A DNA stretch of 64,000 nt, taken from positions 312,097-376,096 of the forward strand of contig NTMA01000059.1 in assembly GCA_002917075.1 (NCBI GenBank), given 5' to 3'. Origin of the DNA: Hawksworthiomyces lignivorus. Its lineage: Eukaryota; Ascomycota; Sordariomycetes; Ophiostomatales; Ophiostomataceae. How positions within the stretch are numbered: the stretch's first letter is position 1; every line of letters begins with the position of its first letter. Shown here piece by piece: positions 22,824-32,549 of the stretch. Position numbers and translations under genes: made by a program. Below the pieces are notes generated by a model. That model made no database searches and was not told the origin of the DNA. It saw only the letters and a list, made by a program, of their open reading frames with translations.

Positions 22824-23474
22824 ATGGACCCCCTCAGCGTTATAGCGTCCGTAATCGGCATCATCGAAGGTGTTGCATCTGCGTATGCTGCCATCAAGCA
22901 TCTCAAAGGCCTGCCCAAAGCCTTCGACGAGGTCAACAGGTGCCTTCCTATCGCGCTCGACACTCTCAATGCTGCCAAGCAGGTGACGCTAGACGAGGTA
23001 TCAAAAACAGTGGTCTTGCCTATCATTACAAACTGTGACAAGAAGGCCAAGAAGCTCCAGGCCGTCTTCAAGGAAGTCGAAGAGAAGGGCAAAAAGGACG
23101 GGCTCTGGTCCAAGGCCTATCCCTTTCTGCTTCGGCTGGGAAAAGCAGATCGAGTCGAGAGCCTGATGAAGGCCATTTTGGAGGACCTGCGACGGCTGGC
23201 AATCAATCAGTCATTCAAGACGGCAACCCGGGATCAGATTGCTGGGCTAGAGCAGTCCATCAAGAAGCTCGCTGAAGTCGAGCCATCGATTCCCGACTCG
23301 GAGTTCGACACCCCCGGAACAGTGAGCATCAGTCAGTCTGTGGCCGCCGGCGGGACGGGGCACCAGGCCGTTAATACCGGCTCCGGAACGCAAAATAATA
23401 CGTTCGGCGGCAACCAGTTCAACTCAGGTGGCGCACCGATGCACTTCGGTATGGGCTTTTTAGGAGGGAATTGA
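22824..23474 (+). CDS. SesA-domain protein with C-terminal sigma-type amyloid motif
   Basis: Single exon, 216 residues. Residues 1 to about 155 match the SesA domain otherwise found at the N-terminus of fungal NACHT proteins: a hydrophobic first helix (LSVIASVIGIIEGVASAY), then GLPKAFDEV, LPIALDTLNAA and VESLMKAILEDL. After a Pro/Ser linker, residues about 177-202 carry NTGSGTQNNTFGGNQFN, the same motif as the N-terminus of the divergent NLR. Family knowledge: such motifs form a beta-solenoid amyloid that passes the signal from NLR to effector, and SesA/HeLo-like helical domains are execution domains that may act at membranes. The cell-death role here is inference. The start at 22824 (MDPLSV) is the family start; an ATG at 22782 would add 14 residues. 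Confidence 0.88.
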   Translation: MDPLSVIASVIGIIEGVASAYAAIKHLKGLPKAFDEVNRCLPIALDTLNAAKQVTLDEVSKTVVLPIITNCDKKAKKLQAVFKEVEEKGKKDGLWSKAYPFLLRLGKADRVESLMKAILEDLRRLAINQSFKTATRDQIAGLEQSIKKLAEVEPSIPDSEFDTPGTVSISQSVAAGGTGHQAVNTGSGTQNNTFGGNQFNSGGAPMHFGMGFLGGN

Positions 23475-24091
23475 TAGTTAGTTTTGCCGCAGAAATCTCT
23501 GATCTAGAAGTAGTATTAATGAGATAGATAACAATAAAACAATATGGATTTAACTGTTAACCGTTTTCATCATCACAATAGATTTCTTTAGCAAGTAGGA
23601 TATTGAAAGGACTTGACGCAATTAGGTCATCCCTCTATAATTTGAGCACCGTAAAGTTTGAAGTACCTCTTGAGATGATTCCCTGCCAACTCTTCCAATT
23701 GCTTCATTTCATAGAAAATTTCCTTGCACTATTGCTATCAATATTTTCTTTAGTATTTCTCCACCTAGTTACTATTGCCTACCTACTATATTATTGTGTA
23801 CGGGTCCATTCTTTGTAGGTTTATAACAGCATCTCGAGATCTGTGTGGAGCTGCAGAGCCTTGTCTTAGAGTGGGTATCCCGCTCTCAAGCTATGTATGT
23901 AGCTGGCGATAAGATAAGAATTAGCAATTTTTGCCCCAGTTTTCTCCAGGCCAAAGGCCTGCAAATTCTCGCGGGCTGTCTATTCGGCGTAAATTTTTGG
24001 AGTTTTCATTTTCTCTCTGGAGGATTTTTTGACGTCACCCCCTGTGCTCTGCCTACATCCCACTTCCTCTTACTCTCTTCCATCTGCAACA
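23475..24091. other. Intergenic region and TIM13 promoter
   Basis: AT-rich left half (SesA-type gene 3' end) and pyrimidine-rich right half leading into TIM13. It contains a perfect TGACGTCA palindrome close to the TIM13 start. No gene is seen; a 71-codon ORF at 23603-23818 is unsupported. Confidence 0.55.
24030..24037. promoter_or_regulatory. CRE palindrome TGACGTCA
   Basis: Perfect ATF/CREB-type binding site 55 bases upstream of the TIM13 start codon. Function is inferred from the sequence alone. Confidence 0.45.
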
Positions 24092-24513
24092 ATGGTCTTC
24101 TGGGGCAAGTCCAAGTCCGACGAGGGGTCTCCGGATACCCTGCCCGCTGGCACCGCTCCCGTTGGCAACGCTCCCGTCTCGTCCGGCAGCTCAGACTCCG
24201 AGTCGGTGAAGAAGGCCATCATCCAGCAGATTCTGGTCGAGTCGAACACGAGCAACGCGCGGCAGCTGATGGACGTAAGTGTGCTTCCGCGGGAGGTTGC
24301 AGGGCGCTGTATTGGCCCGGTCATAGCTGACGATCTCCACAGAACATGAACCAGCACTGCTTCGACAGCTGCGTCCCGAAGCCCGGCTCGTCCCTGTCGT
24401 CCGGCGAGCAGACATGCGTCAGCCAGTGCATGGAGAAGTACATTGCAGCGTGGAACCACGTCAACTCGGCCTACATGCGCCGGATACAGCAAGAAATTGG
24501 CAACAGCAACTAA
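24092..24513 (+). CDS. TIM13: Mitochondrial intermembrane-space chaperone Tim13
   Basis: Small Tim protein that, in a hexamer with Tim8, escorts hydrophobic precursors across the intermembrane space to the TIM22 or SAM machinery. Two exons, 24092-24274 and 24343-24513, giving 117 residues. The twin CX3C motif is complete: Cys 67/71 and Cys 86/90, 14 residues apart, imported and oxidised by Mia40 in the family. The C-terminal helix EKYIAAWNHVNSAYMRRIQ resembles Tim13 rather than Tim9 or Tim10. The N-terminal 30 residues are a Gly/Pro/Ser-rich extension. The intron has a GTAAGT donor and a gctgac branch sequence. Confidence 0.93.
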
Positions 24514-24852
24514 GGAGATTGGCCAAAGGATGGCATAGGGCGAAATGGCCAGTGGTCGCGTGAGCACGCGGTTTGGCGCAGGAAGGGAGGCGGGTTAAGA
24601 ATCTACGCACTATTTACGTCGATCATGGGGACATGGCGTAGTCTTGGGTACACAACTCGGATTGCTCAAATGGGTATACGGAAGGGAATAGGGCATCTCG
24701 ACGCTGTTCCGACTAACGATAAAAGGAGCCAAAAACGTTTAGTTGCCATTGTATGAATGTATATATATTTTACAAGACGTGTCAGGCCGGTATCAGGTCT
24801 GGCAAAGACAGAAATCCCAAAATAAAAAGGTCTCTGCTCGCTGCATTGCATT
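24514..24852. other. Convergent intergenic region
   Basis: 3' ends of TIM13 (plus) and the NSRP1-like gene (minus). No gene seen. Confidence 0.6.
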
Positions 24853-26286
24853 TTAAGAACCGCCGCCGCCGCCGCCGCCGGCCTCTTCTCGCTCTTTCTG
24901 TTTTGCCTCGGCCTCTGCGCGCTTCCGCGCCAGATAGCGCTCCTTGGCGCTGGAGATGTCGGCGGCGGTCTTGCGGGTCTTGGCGGCCTCCTCGGCGGCG
25001 CGGACCTGCTCCTCCTCCTCGTCGCGCGACCGCTTGAGCGCCTGCTCGTACTGCGACGCGAGCATGCGCGACTGGCGGTCGCGCATGGCCTGCTTGCCGC
25101 CGCCGCCGCCGCGTCCGCCGCCGGCAGAGTAGGCCTGGCCACCGCGCGGCCCGCCGTCCCGGCCCCGGTCTCTGTCTCTGTCGCGGCCGTCGCGCTCGCG
25201 CTCGCGCTCGCGCTGCCGCTGCAGGTCGGCCGTCTTGCGCGCGCTGAGGTTGAGGCCGCCATGCAGCAGCTGGCGCTTGTCGACGACCTCGCCCTCGTCG
25301 TTGACGGCGACGGCGCCGCCGCGCGCGTTGATCTCGCGCGCCCGCGCGGCGCTGGACTGCTCCAGGTCCTGGTCGTCATCGTTGTCGTCTGCGAGCTCGT
25401 CTGGTCCCCGAGCCTTTTCGTCCCTGCCCCCCTCCTTCTTCTGCTCGACCACCGCCGCCTGGATGGCCGCCTGGCGCTGCTCGTCGCGCGCCAGCAGCTG
25501 CTTGTAGAATCCCGTCATGCCGCCGCCGGCCGCCGCCGCCCGCGCCGCCTCGGCCTCCTCGCGCCGCCGCTCCTCCTCCTCGCGCAGGCGGTTCTCCGCC
25601 TGCTGCTGCTTGTACGCCTCCGTCACAAACTTCTCCTTGTCCGCAAAGGCGTCGCCCTCGGCCGCCCGCTCGCGCTGCACCTTCTTGTCCTCGGCCGCCT
25701 GCCGGTCGCGCTCGCGCACCTCGGCCATCTTGCGCAGGTTGCTCATGTACTGCGGCCTGCGCCGGTCTTGGTCGCCTTCTCCCTCCTCGCTGCCGCCCTT
25801 CTTGCGCGATGCCGCCCCCGCCGCCTTGAACGCGTCATACGAGGCGTCGTAGTCGTAGATGGACGGGTCCAGCGCCTCCGCGGCATCGGCGTGCTTGCGG
25901 GCCGACAGAGAGCTGGCCAGGTCGCCGTCAAACCGCGACGACGCCGCCGATGCGCTGTCGGCCTTGTACCTGCTCGGCGGCGGCTGCTGCGGCGGTGGCG
26001 CGTGGCCTTTCCGCTGTGTTGGCCTCCGGTCATCCCTCCGGTCCTCTCGCCTACTAGAAGACGATGTGCCGCTCATCATGAAATCGTCTCCAAGCTCTGT
26101 AATCTTCTCTGCAACCGGCCCGTCCTCGCCAGCCCGCTTGCGACTGCTAGTAGCCGTAGAGCCGTCATCGTCAGAGTCGTCGCCGCCGCCAAATATGGGT
26201 TTCCGCTTCGCTGTGGCGCCTGGGTTTGCCGACCCTGTCTTCTTAGACAGATTCAGGCCATAGGATATCTTCATGGAATTGGACAT
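24853..26286 (-). CDS. NSRP1-like nuclear speckle splicing regulator
   Basis: Single-exon gene, 477 residues. The N-terminus MSNSMKISYGLNL, the acidic FGGGDDSDDD stretch, the YDYDASYD block, and then RRPQYMSNLRKMAEVRERDR followed by KKVQRERAAEGDAFADKEKFVTEAY are the signature of the NSRP1 N-terminal family (formerly CCDC55/DUF2040). Animal members are SR-related proteins affecting alternative splice-site choice in nuclear speckles; the fungal role is less clear. Much of the protein is a charged coiled coil (Glu/Arg/Ala), and about residues 385-400 are an Arg-Glu/Arg-Asp dipeptide run encoded by a GC-rich simple repeat. It ends in a glycine run. Start 26286 is preferred; the frame is open upstream to 26382 but that part has no family similarity. 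Confidence 0.87.
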   Translation of the reverse strand: MSNSMKISYGLNLSKKTGSANPGATAKRKPIFGGGDDSDDDGSTATSSRKRAGEDGPVAEKITELGDDFMMSGTSSSSRREDRRDDRRPTQRKGHAPPPQQPPPSRYKADSASAASSRFDGDLASSLSARKHADAAEALDPSIYDYDASYDAFKAAGAASRKKGGSEEGEGDQDRRRPQYMSNLRKMAEVRERDRQAAEDKKVQRERAAEGDAFADKEKFVTEAYKQQQAENRLREEEERRREEAEAARAAAAGGGMTGFYKQLLARDEQRQAAIQAAVVEQKKEGGRDEKARGPDELADDNDDDQDLEQSSAARAREINARGGAVAVNDEGEVVDKRQLLHGGLNLSARKTADLQRQRERERERDGRDRDRDRGRDGGPRGGQAYSAGGGRGGGGGKQAMRDRQSRMLASQYEQALKRSRDEEEEQVRAAEEAAKTRKTAADISSAKERYLARKRAEAEAKQKEREEAGGGGGGGS

Positions 26287-26707
26287 GGTGGCTGTTTCTG
26301 CGGAAAGGCAGAAGAGAGAAACGGAGAATGGAAAAAGAGAAGAAAGCCTGGTGCGGCAGACTTTCGCCCCAGCAACGCGCAACTACAGTTAATTGGCTTG
26401 GCGGCGATTTCTAGAGCCGCAGCGAAATTTCTTATCGATAAGAGCTCTGTACGCTCACTGTAACCCCTCACTTTAGTGCTGCATCTCTGAAGAGCTCAAC
26501 CACTAAAGCGTAAGCTAGGCTTAACTAAATCTCACTCTGATTCATGCTGCATACATTGGCGCTTACCAACAATTGGAGCAGAGATGTCAGATTCATTTCT
26601 ATTTCTAAGTAATACTAAGTTCCGATCCGTCTCATGCGCTATTTAACGTTTGAAATTGTTTCTTCCTTGAAACCAAAGCCGCTTTCCTTCTTTCCAAGCT
26701 TCCATGT
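26287..26707. other. Intergenic region
   Basis: Leader side of the NSRP1-like gene and 3' side of the dienelactone hydrolase gene. No gene seen. Confidence 0.55.
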
Positions 26708-27758
26708 CTACAGGTACTTGCTGTAGAAGGCCGCGGCCTGCTCGTAGCCGGCGGCAAACTCCTTTTTGTTGGCCTCATTGGCCAGGTCAGCGCGGGCGCC
26801 CATCCAGCCGTGGTGCATCTCTGGGTAGGTCGAGACCTCGCCGACCTTGCCGGGCTGGGCCAGGATCGTCTTGTACTGGGCGACGACGTCGGCGGGCTCG
26901 CCATTGGACGCGAGCAGGATGTGCGGGACCGTGAGGGCCTCGGCGTCCTTGGCATCCAGCTGGCTGTACGCGGAGCGTTAGAAAAATGAAAATAGGTGAG
27001 CAGAGCGAGAAACGCGGAACGATGAAACGACGGGACGGAGCACGGCACGTCGGGGCGGGGTTAAGAAAACAGAGAGACAGAAAAAGAAGATGGGGAAAGA
27101 AAAACGTACCCAGGGTGCGCGGTGCCGCTGACGGTGAAGTGGCGGCCGGCGCCCTCGTTGCCGGCGCCAGTGGCGAGGACGCCGACCTTTCCGCCCCAGC
27201 AGAGGCCGAAGATGCCGACGTGGTCCTCGACGGCGGGGTACTTGACAGCGAGGTCCTTGCGGAAGACTAGCAGGGTGGCGACGGCCTTCTCGATGTTGGC
27301 CTTGCCGCCGGCGAAGCCGTACAGGAGCGACTTCTTCTCCTCGGTGTCGGGTGGCAGCCACTCGGGCTTGGCGCCGTCGCCCTCGAAGAAGTCTGGCACC
27401 AGCACCAGGGTGTCGGGGATCAGCGACGACAGCAGGTCGGCGCCCTGCAGCGTCTGGGACCACATGCCGAAGATGTCGTAGATGTCAATCAGCGCCTTCT
27501 TGGCACCGGTGGGGCCGACCACGTCTGCGGGAAGAGGAGGGGGGAGAGCACGCGGTCAGCGGGGGAAAACTAGAAAATGTCTGGAGAGCTTGCGGAATGC
27601 GCAGACAGCTGCAATTGCAGGGCAAGGCAGCACGGCAAGCACGGCAGCACGGCAGCACGGCACTTACAGGTCTTCAGGCCGCCGATGGTCTCATACCGGC
27701 CCTGCGTCGCATATTCGACGGTGAGGGGTGGGCGCTGGGCACAAGCTTCGCTGGCCAT
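26708..27758 (-). CDS. Dienelactone hydrolase family protein
   Basis: Alpha/beta hydrolase of the DLH family, 253 residues from exons 27668-27758, 27110-27524 and 26708-26963. Visible features: strand and loop around TYVVGPTGAKKALIDIYDIFGM; nucleophile Cys 139 in the elbow GLCWGGK; acid region LLASNGEPAD with Asp near 194; and His 220 in EMHHGWMG. This is the Cys-Asp-His triad of dienelactone hydrolases. Bacterial members open dienelactone rings in chlorocatechol breakdown; many fungal members (AIM2-like) have unknown substrates. Length is normal and all three catalytic residues are present, so it is probably active. Intron 1 holds an 8-base tandem repeat. The start was chosen to give the family's N-terminus; an ATG further up (27812) is in frame but unlikely. 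Confidence 0.92.
27625..27662. repeat. 8-base tandem repeat (ggcagcac) in an intron
   Basis: Four near-perfect units of ggcagcac plus a partial one, immediately inside intron 1 of the dienelactone hydrolase gene next to its donor. Confidence 0.85.
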
Positions 27759-28675
27759 GTTGGACAGGGGCAAAGGAGAGAAGTGAGAGGAAAATGGTGA
27801 TATGAAATTCAAAGGCAGCTTCTTTCAAAGAGCGCAGCAGCAAAGGCAATGCAATTGGAAGGCTAAAACGGACAGAAGACGGACAAAGAGAAAAGAGCAG
27901 AAGATAAATGGACTTTATTGCCTTTCCCCTCACGAGTTTCACGTTTCTGCAGCAAAATCGTCAACCCTTAAAATAGGCACATCGCTCTTTGGTGTCCCGC
28001 GGCAGCACACGCCGTCGGTTTCTTTGACACAGGCTTTGCAGCTTGGACACAATGGGGTTAACTTCTTAAAGACAGCATTAAGTCCGGGTGGCATTTATTT
28101 TTTTTTTTTTACGCGTAATCGGCGCCGACTATTGCGTGGATACAGAGGTGCACAAAATCCCAAGGACCAAGATATCTCTGCATGGCAATCGGGTATCGGC
28201 AAGTATGCAAATGGCATTGCAAAATTTGGCTGGTGCTACGGTGGGCGGGAACGGCGTCAACAGAAGGCTGCGGGTCGTTATACAGTGTGGAAAGGGGATG
28301 CACAATTATTAGGCTAGGCCAAGGGGGCCATAGACGGAAAGCTAGAGAGCTACAGTAGCAGAGAGAAGAAAAAAAAAATAATAACTGGCGGTCTTTCAGG
28401 AGATAATCTATACAAGCTTTCGGAGATCTGTACCCGTTCTTATCCCCTATTCCGAAAAAAATCACTGGGAACTCCTTGGATGCCCACCTGTGTCCATGAC
28501 TTTTTGAACCACAACGCTCTATCGTACAACAGAACTTCTTTTTGAGTTAACAGCACACGGAAGTAAAAAGAAATAATCTCCTCATCTGGACGGCCTTTAC
28601 GGAGCAGACCTAGGCTCTTTCTGATTGGGTCCTTTCTGGTTCGCTCCCCCGTAATTACAACCCGCCGCCGCCTCT
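27759..28675. other. Intergenic region
   Basis: Leader of the dienelactone hydrolase gene and 3' end of MRH4. Contains a T-run near 28100 and no supportable gene; the longest ORF (171 codons, plus, 27802-28317) lacks any domain. Confidence 0.5.
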
Positions 28676-30709
28676 TTAGACGAGGGCCTGGCCCATGTAC
28701 ATGCTCTCGCGGACTTCGGCGACGATGTCGCGGCGGTCGTCCTTGCCGACGAGCACGATGCCGCGGCCGCGGCGGCCCATGCGGCCGGCGCGGCCGAGGC
28801 GGTGGAGGAAGTCGATGGTGGTGTGGGGCACGTCGTAGAGGACTACGTGGCGGACGCCGAGGGTGTCGATGCCGCGCGAGGCCAGGTCGGTGGCGACGAG
28901 GACCTTAGTGTTAGGCAGGGAGCGGCCACCGGGGCCGCGCGGGGAAGAGGAGGATGCTGACGTTGTCGTAGTCGTAGCCGGTGTCGCCGCCTCGCCTCCG
29001 GCGCCTGCCTTGAGCGGGGCGGCCGAGGTGAAGAGGGCCAGTGTCTCGGCGTGGCGCACGGCGGAGGCGTCGCGGTGCAGGGCGACGGCGTCGATGCCCT
29101 TGCTCCGCAGAAAGTCGGCGACCTCCTGGGCCTTTTCGCGCTCGTTGACAAAGACCATGATGCGCTTGACGTCGTGGTCAGCGTCATCGGCGTCGCGCGA
29201 CGACCCCGACCCTGACGACGCGGCCTCGCGGCCGATGGACCAGATGGCGTCGGCGCAGGCCAGGTTCTTGTTGTTGCGGTAGGGCTCGCGGGCGACGTCG
29301 AGCACGCCCAGCTGGACGCGGCGCGGCACGGCGTGCAGGTTGGGGGTGGTGATGCGGCGCATGCGGGGGAAGTGGGCGGCCAGGTAGGTGTCGAGGCGGC
29401 GCGGGATGGTGGCGGAGCAGAGCACGAGCTGGCGCAGCGAGGGCCGGGCGCGCTCGAGCAGCGCCGTCGTGGCGGGCGCGAAGCTGCGGTCCAGCAGCGA
29501 GTCGGCCTCGTCGGCCACCAGATAGGTGACACGCGACAGCACGTTGGGGTCGGCGTCGGCCACGGCCGCCAGCAGGTGGGGGGTGGCCACCACCAGGTCG
29601 ATGCCCCGCGCGCTGTACAGGTTGCGCTCCAGCACGCGCGCCGGCACCTCGGCCGACAGCACCTCGGTCCTGAGCTTGACCGCGTGCGCCAGCCGCTTGG
29701 CCACCGCGCCCACCTGCGCCGCCAGCTCCGCCGACGGCACCAGCACCACGGCCCGCGGCCGCGCCGTCGTCGGGTGCGGCTCAAAGGGCGCTTCGGCGCC
29801 CTTCGCCGCCGCAGCCGCAGCCGCACCTCGGCTGTCGGCCTGTTGCTCCCGCTGCTCCTCCCGCCGGGCCTTCTCCGCCGCCAGCCGCGCGTTGTACGCC
29901 AGGATCTCCGGGTCCGCCGCCTCCGCCCGCTTCAGCGCGTCCACCACCGGCAGCAGATACGCCAGCGTCTTGCCCGACCCGGTCTCGGCCGCCAGCAGAA
30001 ACTCCTCGGCTGGCGGGGCAGCGGCGGTGACGCCGCTGCCGTCACCGTCGCCGGCCGTGTCGGCCGCGCGCGCCGGCCGCGCTGCTGACCGCCGCCCGTC
30101 CACCGCCTGTCCCAGCAGCGCCGGGATCGCCAGGCGCTGCACCGGCGTCGGCTTGACGTCCGCCATCCCGCGCAGTGCGTCCGACGCGATCGCCGCCTGC
30201 ACCACCGGCAGCAGGTCCATCTGTGCAAAGCTCTCCACCGCCTGCATGCGCGTCCGGATGTGCGCCCGCTGCCCGTAGCCGATCGTCGCCAGCGACTGCT
30301 GCATCCGCAGCGCCTTGAACGGCCGCTTGCCCTCGCTCTTGCCCTTCTCTCTGTCCCGGGGACGGCCTGTCGTGCTCTCGCCCGCCCCCGCCGCCAACGG
30401 GTTCTTCTCCCGCACGTTCGCCACCGTGCGATTCATGCCCGAGAACGGACCGTCTGCTCGCCGCCGCCGCGTGCCACCGCGGGAGGCGGATGCAGGCGAG
30501 CGTGCAACCGTGTCTGAGAGCACCATGCGCGACGGGGTCTTCCGCCGCGGGCGCTGAGATGTGAGAAACCGATGCTGCACCTGCTGCGTGGGCAGCCGCA
30601 CATGCTGGCCAGGCCGGGGCTGCGAGGCTGCCAGAACCGGCAGCGAGCTCCTCGGAGCGGCCACGAGCCGGCACACCGGGCAAATTGACCCAAGTGCGGC
30701 TCTCAGCAT
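28676..30709 (-). CDS. MRH4: Mitochondrial DEAD-box RNA helicase MRH4
   Basis: Single exon, 677 residues. An Arg-rich N-terminus without acidic residues for about 60 residues suggests a mitochondrial presequence. Helicase motifs in order: Q-motif region PTPVQRLAIPALL (about 187-199), motif I AAETGSGKT (240-248), DEAD in LVADEADSLL (400-403), SAT (432-434), and motif VI HRLGRAGRMG from 636. Layout and the FKALRMQQSL / GYGQRAHIRTRM preamble match fungal MRH4, which in yeast is needed for assembly of the mitochondrial large ribosomal subunit. Several Ala/Arg-rich insertions (near 201-235 and 290-310) are poorly conserved low-complexity sequence. Strong GC bias explains long open frames in other phases. 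Confidence 0.9.
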   Translation of the reverse strand: MLRAALGSICPVCRLVAAPRSSLPVLAASQPRPGQHVRLPTQQVQHRFLTSQRPRRKTPSRMVLSDTVARSPASASRGGTRRRRADGPFSGMNRTVANVREKNPLAAGAGESTTGRPRDREKGKSEGKRPFKALRMQQSLATIGYGQRAHIRTRMQAVESFAQMDLLPVVQAAIASDALRGMADVKPTPVQRLAIPALLGQAVDGRRSAARPARAADTAGDGDGSGVTAAAPPAEEFLLAAETGSGKTLAYLLPVVDALKRAEAADPEILAYNARLAAEKARREEQREQQADSRGAAAAAAAKGAEAPFEPHPTTARPRAVVLVPSAELAAQVGAVAKRLAHAVKLRTEVLSAEVPARVLERNLYSARGIDLVVATPHLLAAVADADPNVLSRVTYLVADEADSLLDRSFAPATTALLERARPSLRQLVLCSATIPRRLDTYLAAHFPRMRRITTPNLHAVPRRVQLGVLDVAREPYRNNKNLACADAIWSIGREAASSGSGSSRDADDADHDVKRIMVFVNEREKAQEVADFLRSKGIDAVALHRDASAVRHAETLALFTSAAPLKAGAGGEAATPATTTTTSASSSSPRGPGGRSLPNTKVLVATDLASRGIDTLGVRHVVLYDVPHTTIDFLHRLGRAGRMGRRGRGIVLVGKDDRRDIVAEVRESMYMGQALV

Positions 30710-31436
30710 CGTGGGGCGCTACCTATTTTATGTTTAAAAAAAATTGTTTGTTTTCTGCAGATTGGTTTTTCGTTTCTCTTAGCTGTTCCGCCGTTTTCTA
30801 TTCTCTATTTTTTTTTTTTTTTTTTTTTGCTGCTGAAAATATATTATTTAGTTGAAAACGGTTTTAGCGTTAAAATTTTAGAGCGGCGACGCGCCATGCC
30901 ACAAACTCAGTAGCGTACGCCACTACACGTGACAGCGCTTCCAGTAGCTCTTTATGGATTCTCCACTTCATCTCACTATTATCGATAGAGTGCCGAGAGT
31001 GCGTCGATACGAACGGATTGCGCTATCCTTAGTGATAACAGAAGGCAGGTGGATCCCAAGCAACCCAAGCAGAGTCTGTGACGTAGGGTTCCACTACAGC
31101 TTTCTCTCTCGGCGGCCCCCCGGAGCAAACGCTGCGGTCCAGAAGGCGGGGAAGGAACGCCCAGTAGCCATTGATGCGTCTGGTCAGATTCGGCAGGAAC
31201 AAAGCAGATTTTCTCCAGTCGTCATGCATCTTTCTTACATCGTAGTGTCTTTTGAGAGCTTTGTTGTGCTTATGCACATACCGCCATCAGCATCAATTCC
31301 CAGGCCAGCTTGGCAGTGTTTCTTCCCGAGGGAGTATCCCGAACGGGAATGGCTCTCCCTCGTGTCAGGGTCTGGTTTGCAAGTCCTTTGAGAACCCGAC
31401 TGAAACAGAGAACAAACCAAGAAAAAGAAATGTGCA

Positions 31437-31526
<90 letters not shown>

Positions 31527-32549
31527 CAAATGGCCTTGGATAGTTCTCACATTCTGCGGAATCCGGGCAAATAAACTCTTCGCAAAAGAACGCAGTTTCC
31601 TACATATACATGCGAACTCCGCAGCTTCCTTGCTGCTCTTTTAAATGGTACTAGAGAGGTAAGTGCGCATAGTAATAGTATATAGTGCACATTCCTAAGT
31701 GCTATGCGTGCTAGATTGAGAACAAACGAGTCGTAGGACAAACGTGCGACCAGTCCGTCTTTCCTTCTGAGTACATTACGAATGTACCTAGCATTCGCAG
31801 CTTCCAAGTATCTTGTTATCTACACATACATGACATACAGTGGATAATAATATTAAGGAGCTGCTTGGAGGAGCAACCTCACACCACCACCACATCACTG
31901 CTACCTCCGCCGCCAGCAATAAACGCTCTGAAAGTCGGGTGGCGTATTGTTCTCTCCCTTTTCTCCTCTCCTCACCTGCAGACGTCAATTGGCTTCGCTT
32001 TCCCTTTTTTTTTTATTGCTCTCACCCCATTTCCTAGTCTGTCTTCCCATTCCCTCTCCCATTCCCGTTCTCATTCCTATTCTCAACTCTTTTCTCCTTT
32101 TCCAATTATCTCCAAAAACTCTCATCTGCTTATTTCTTTCTTTCTACTTTATTATTGCCTCTTACTTCTATTATTCGCCATATAATTATTTTCTTTCTTC
32201 TTCGTTTGCTTTATTCTCTTTGTTTCCTCTTCTACTCCGCTCTTCTCTTCCACTGCCGATCTCCACAAAAGCTGCCCAATTGGCTAATCCTCGTCTAACC
32301 ATCTGGTCACCTGTCGCCGGACAACTTCGTCACAAAGGGAGGCAAGGTACCCGTTGCGGCCCAGCTCGTGCTTGGGGTTCATTGACAAAGGACTTATAAT
32401 TCAAAGGGCTCAATTGCAACCTTTCCTTCTGTCCTTCTTGTTCTTCCTTTTTTTGTGTGTTTTGTGTGCAGCACCTCTCAGAACAAAATCCCAGTGTCTT
32501 CCCCTTGCCTGAGTCTACGAGGCTGTTGAAGAAAGCACCAACAGGAGCC
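30710..32549. other. 1.8 kb divergent intergenic region with poly(A) tract
   Basis: Lies between the divergent MRH4 and CBM48 genes. Contents: a 21-base T-run near 30808, a 145-codon ORF at 30954-31391 with no recognisable domain, an 84-base poly(A), and a pyrimidine-rich leader at about 32000-32460 leading to the CBM48 gene. No gene can be supported. Confidence 0.5.
31442..31525. repeat. 84-base uninterrupted poly(A) tract
   Basis: Pure A from 31442 to 31525, far longer than any other homopolymer in the window. It could be the tail of a retroposed sequence, slippage expansion, or an assembly artefact. Confidence 0.95.

Noticed and set aside
30954..31391. 145-codon ORF before the poly(A) tract
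   Set aside because: No recognisable motif and no codon bias; kept only as part of the anonymous segment discussed in the findings.
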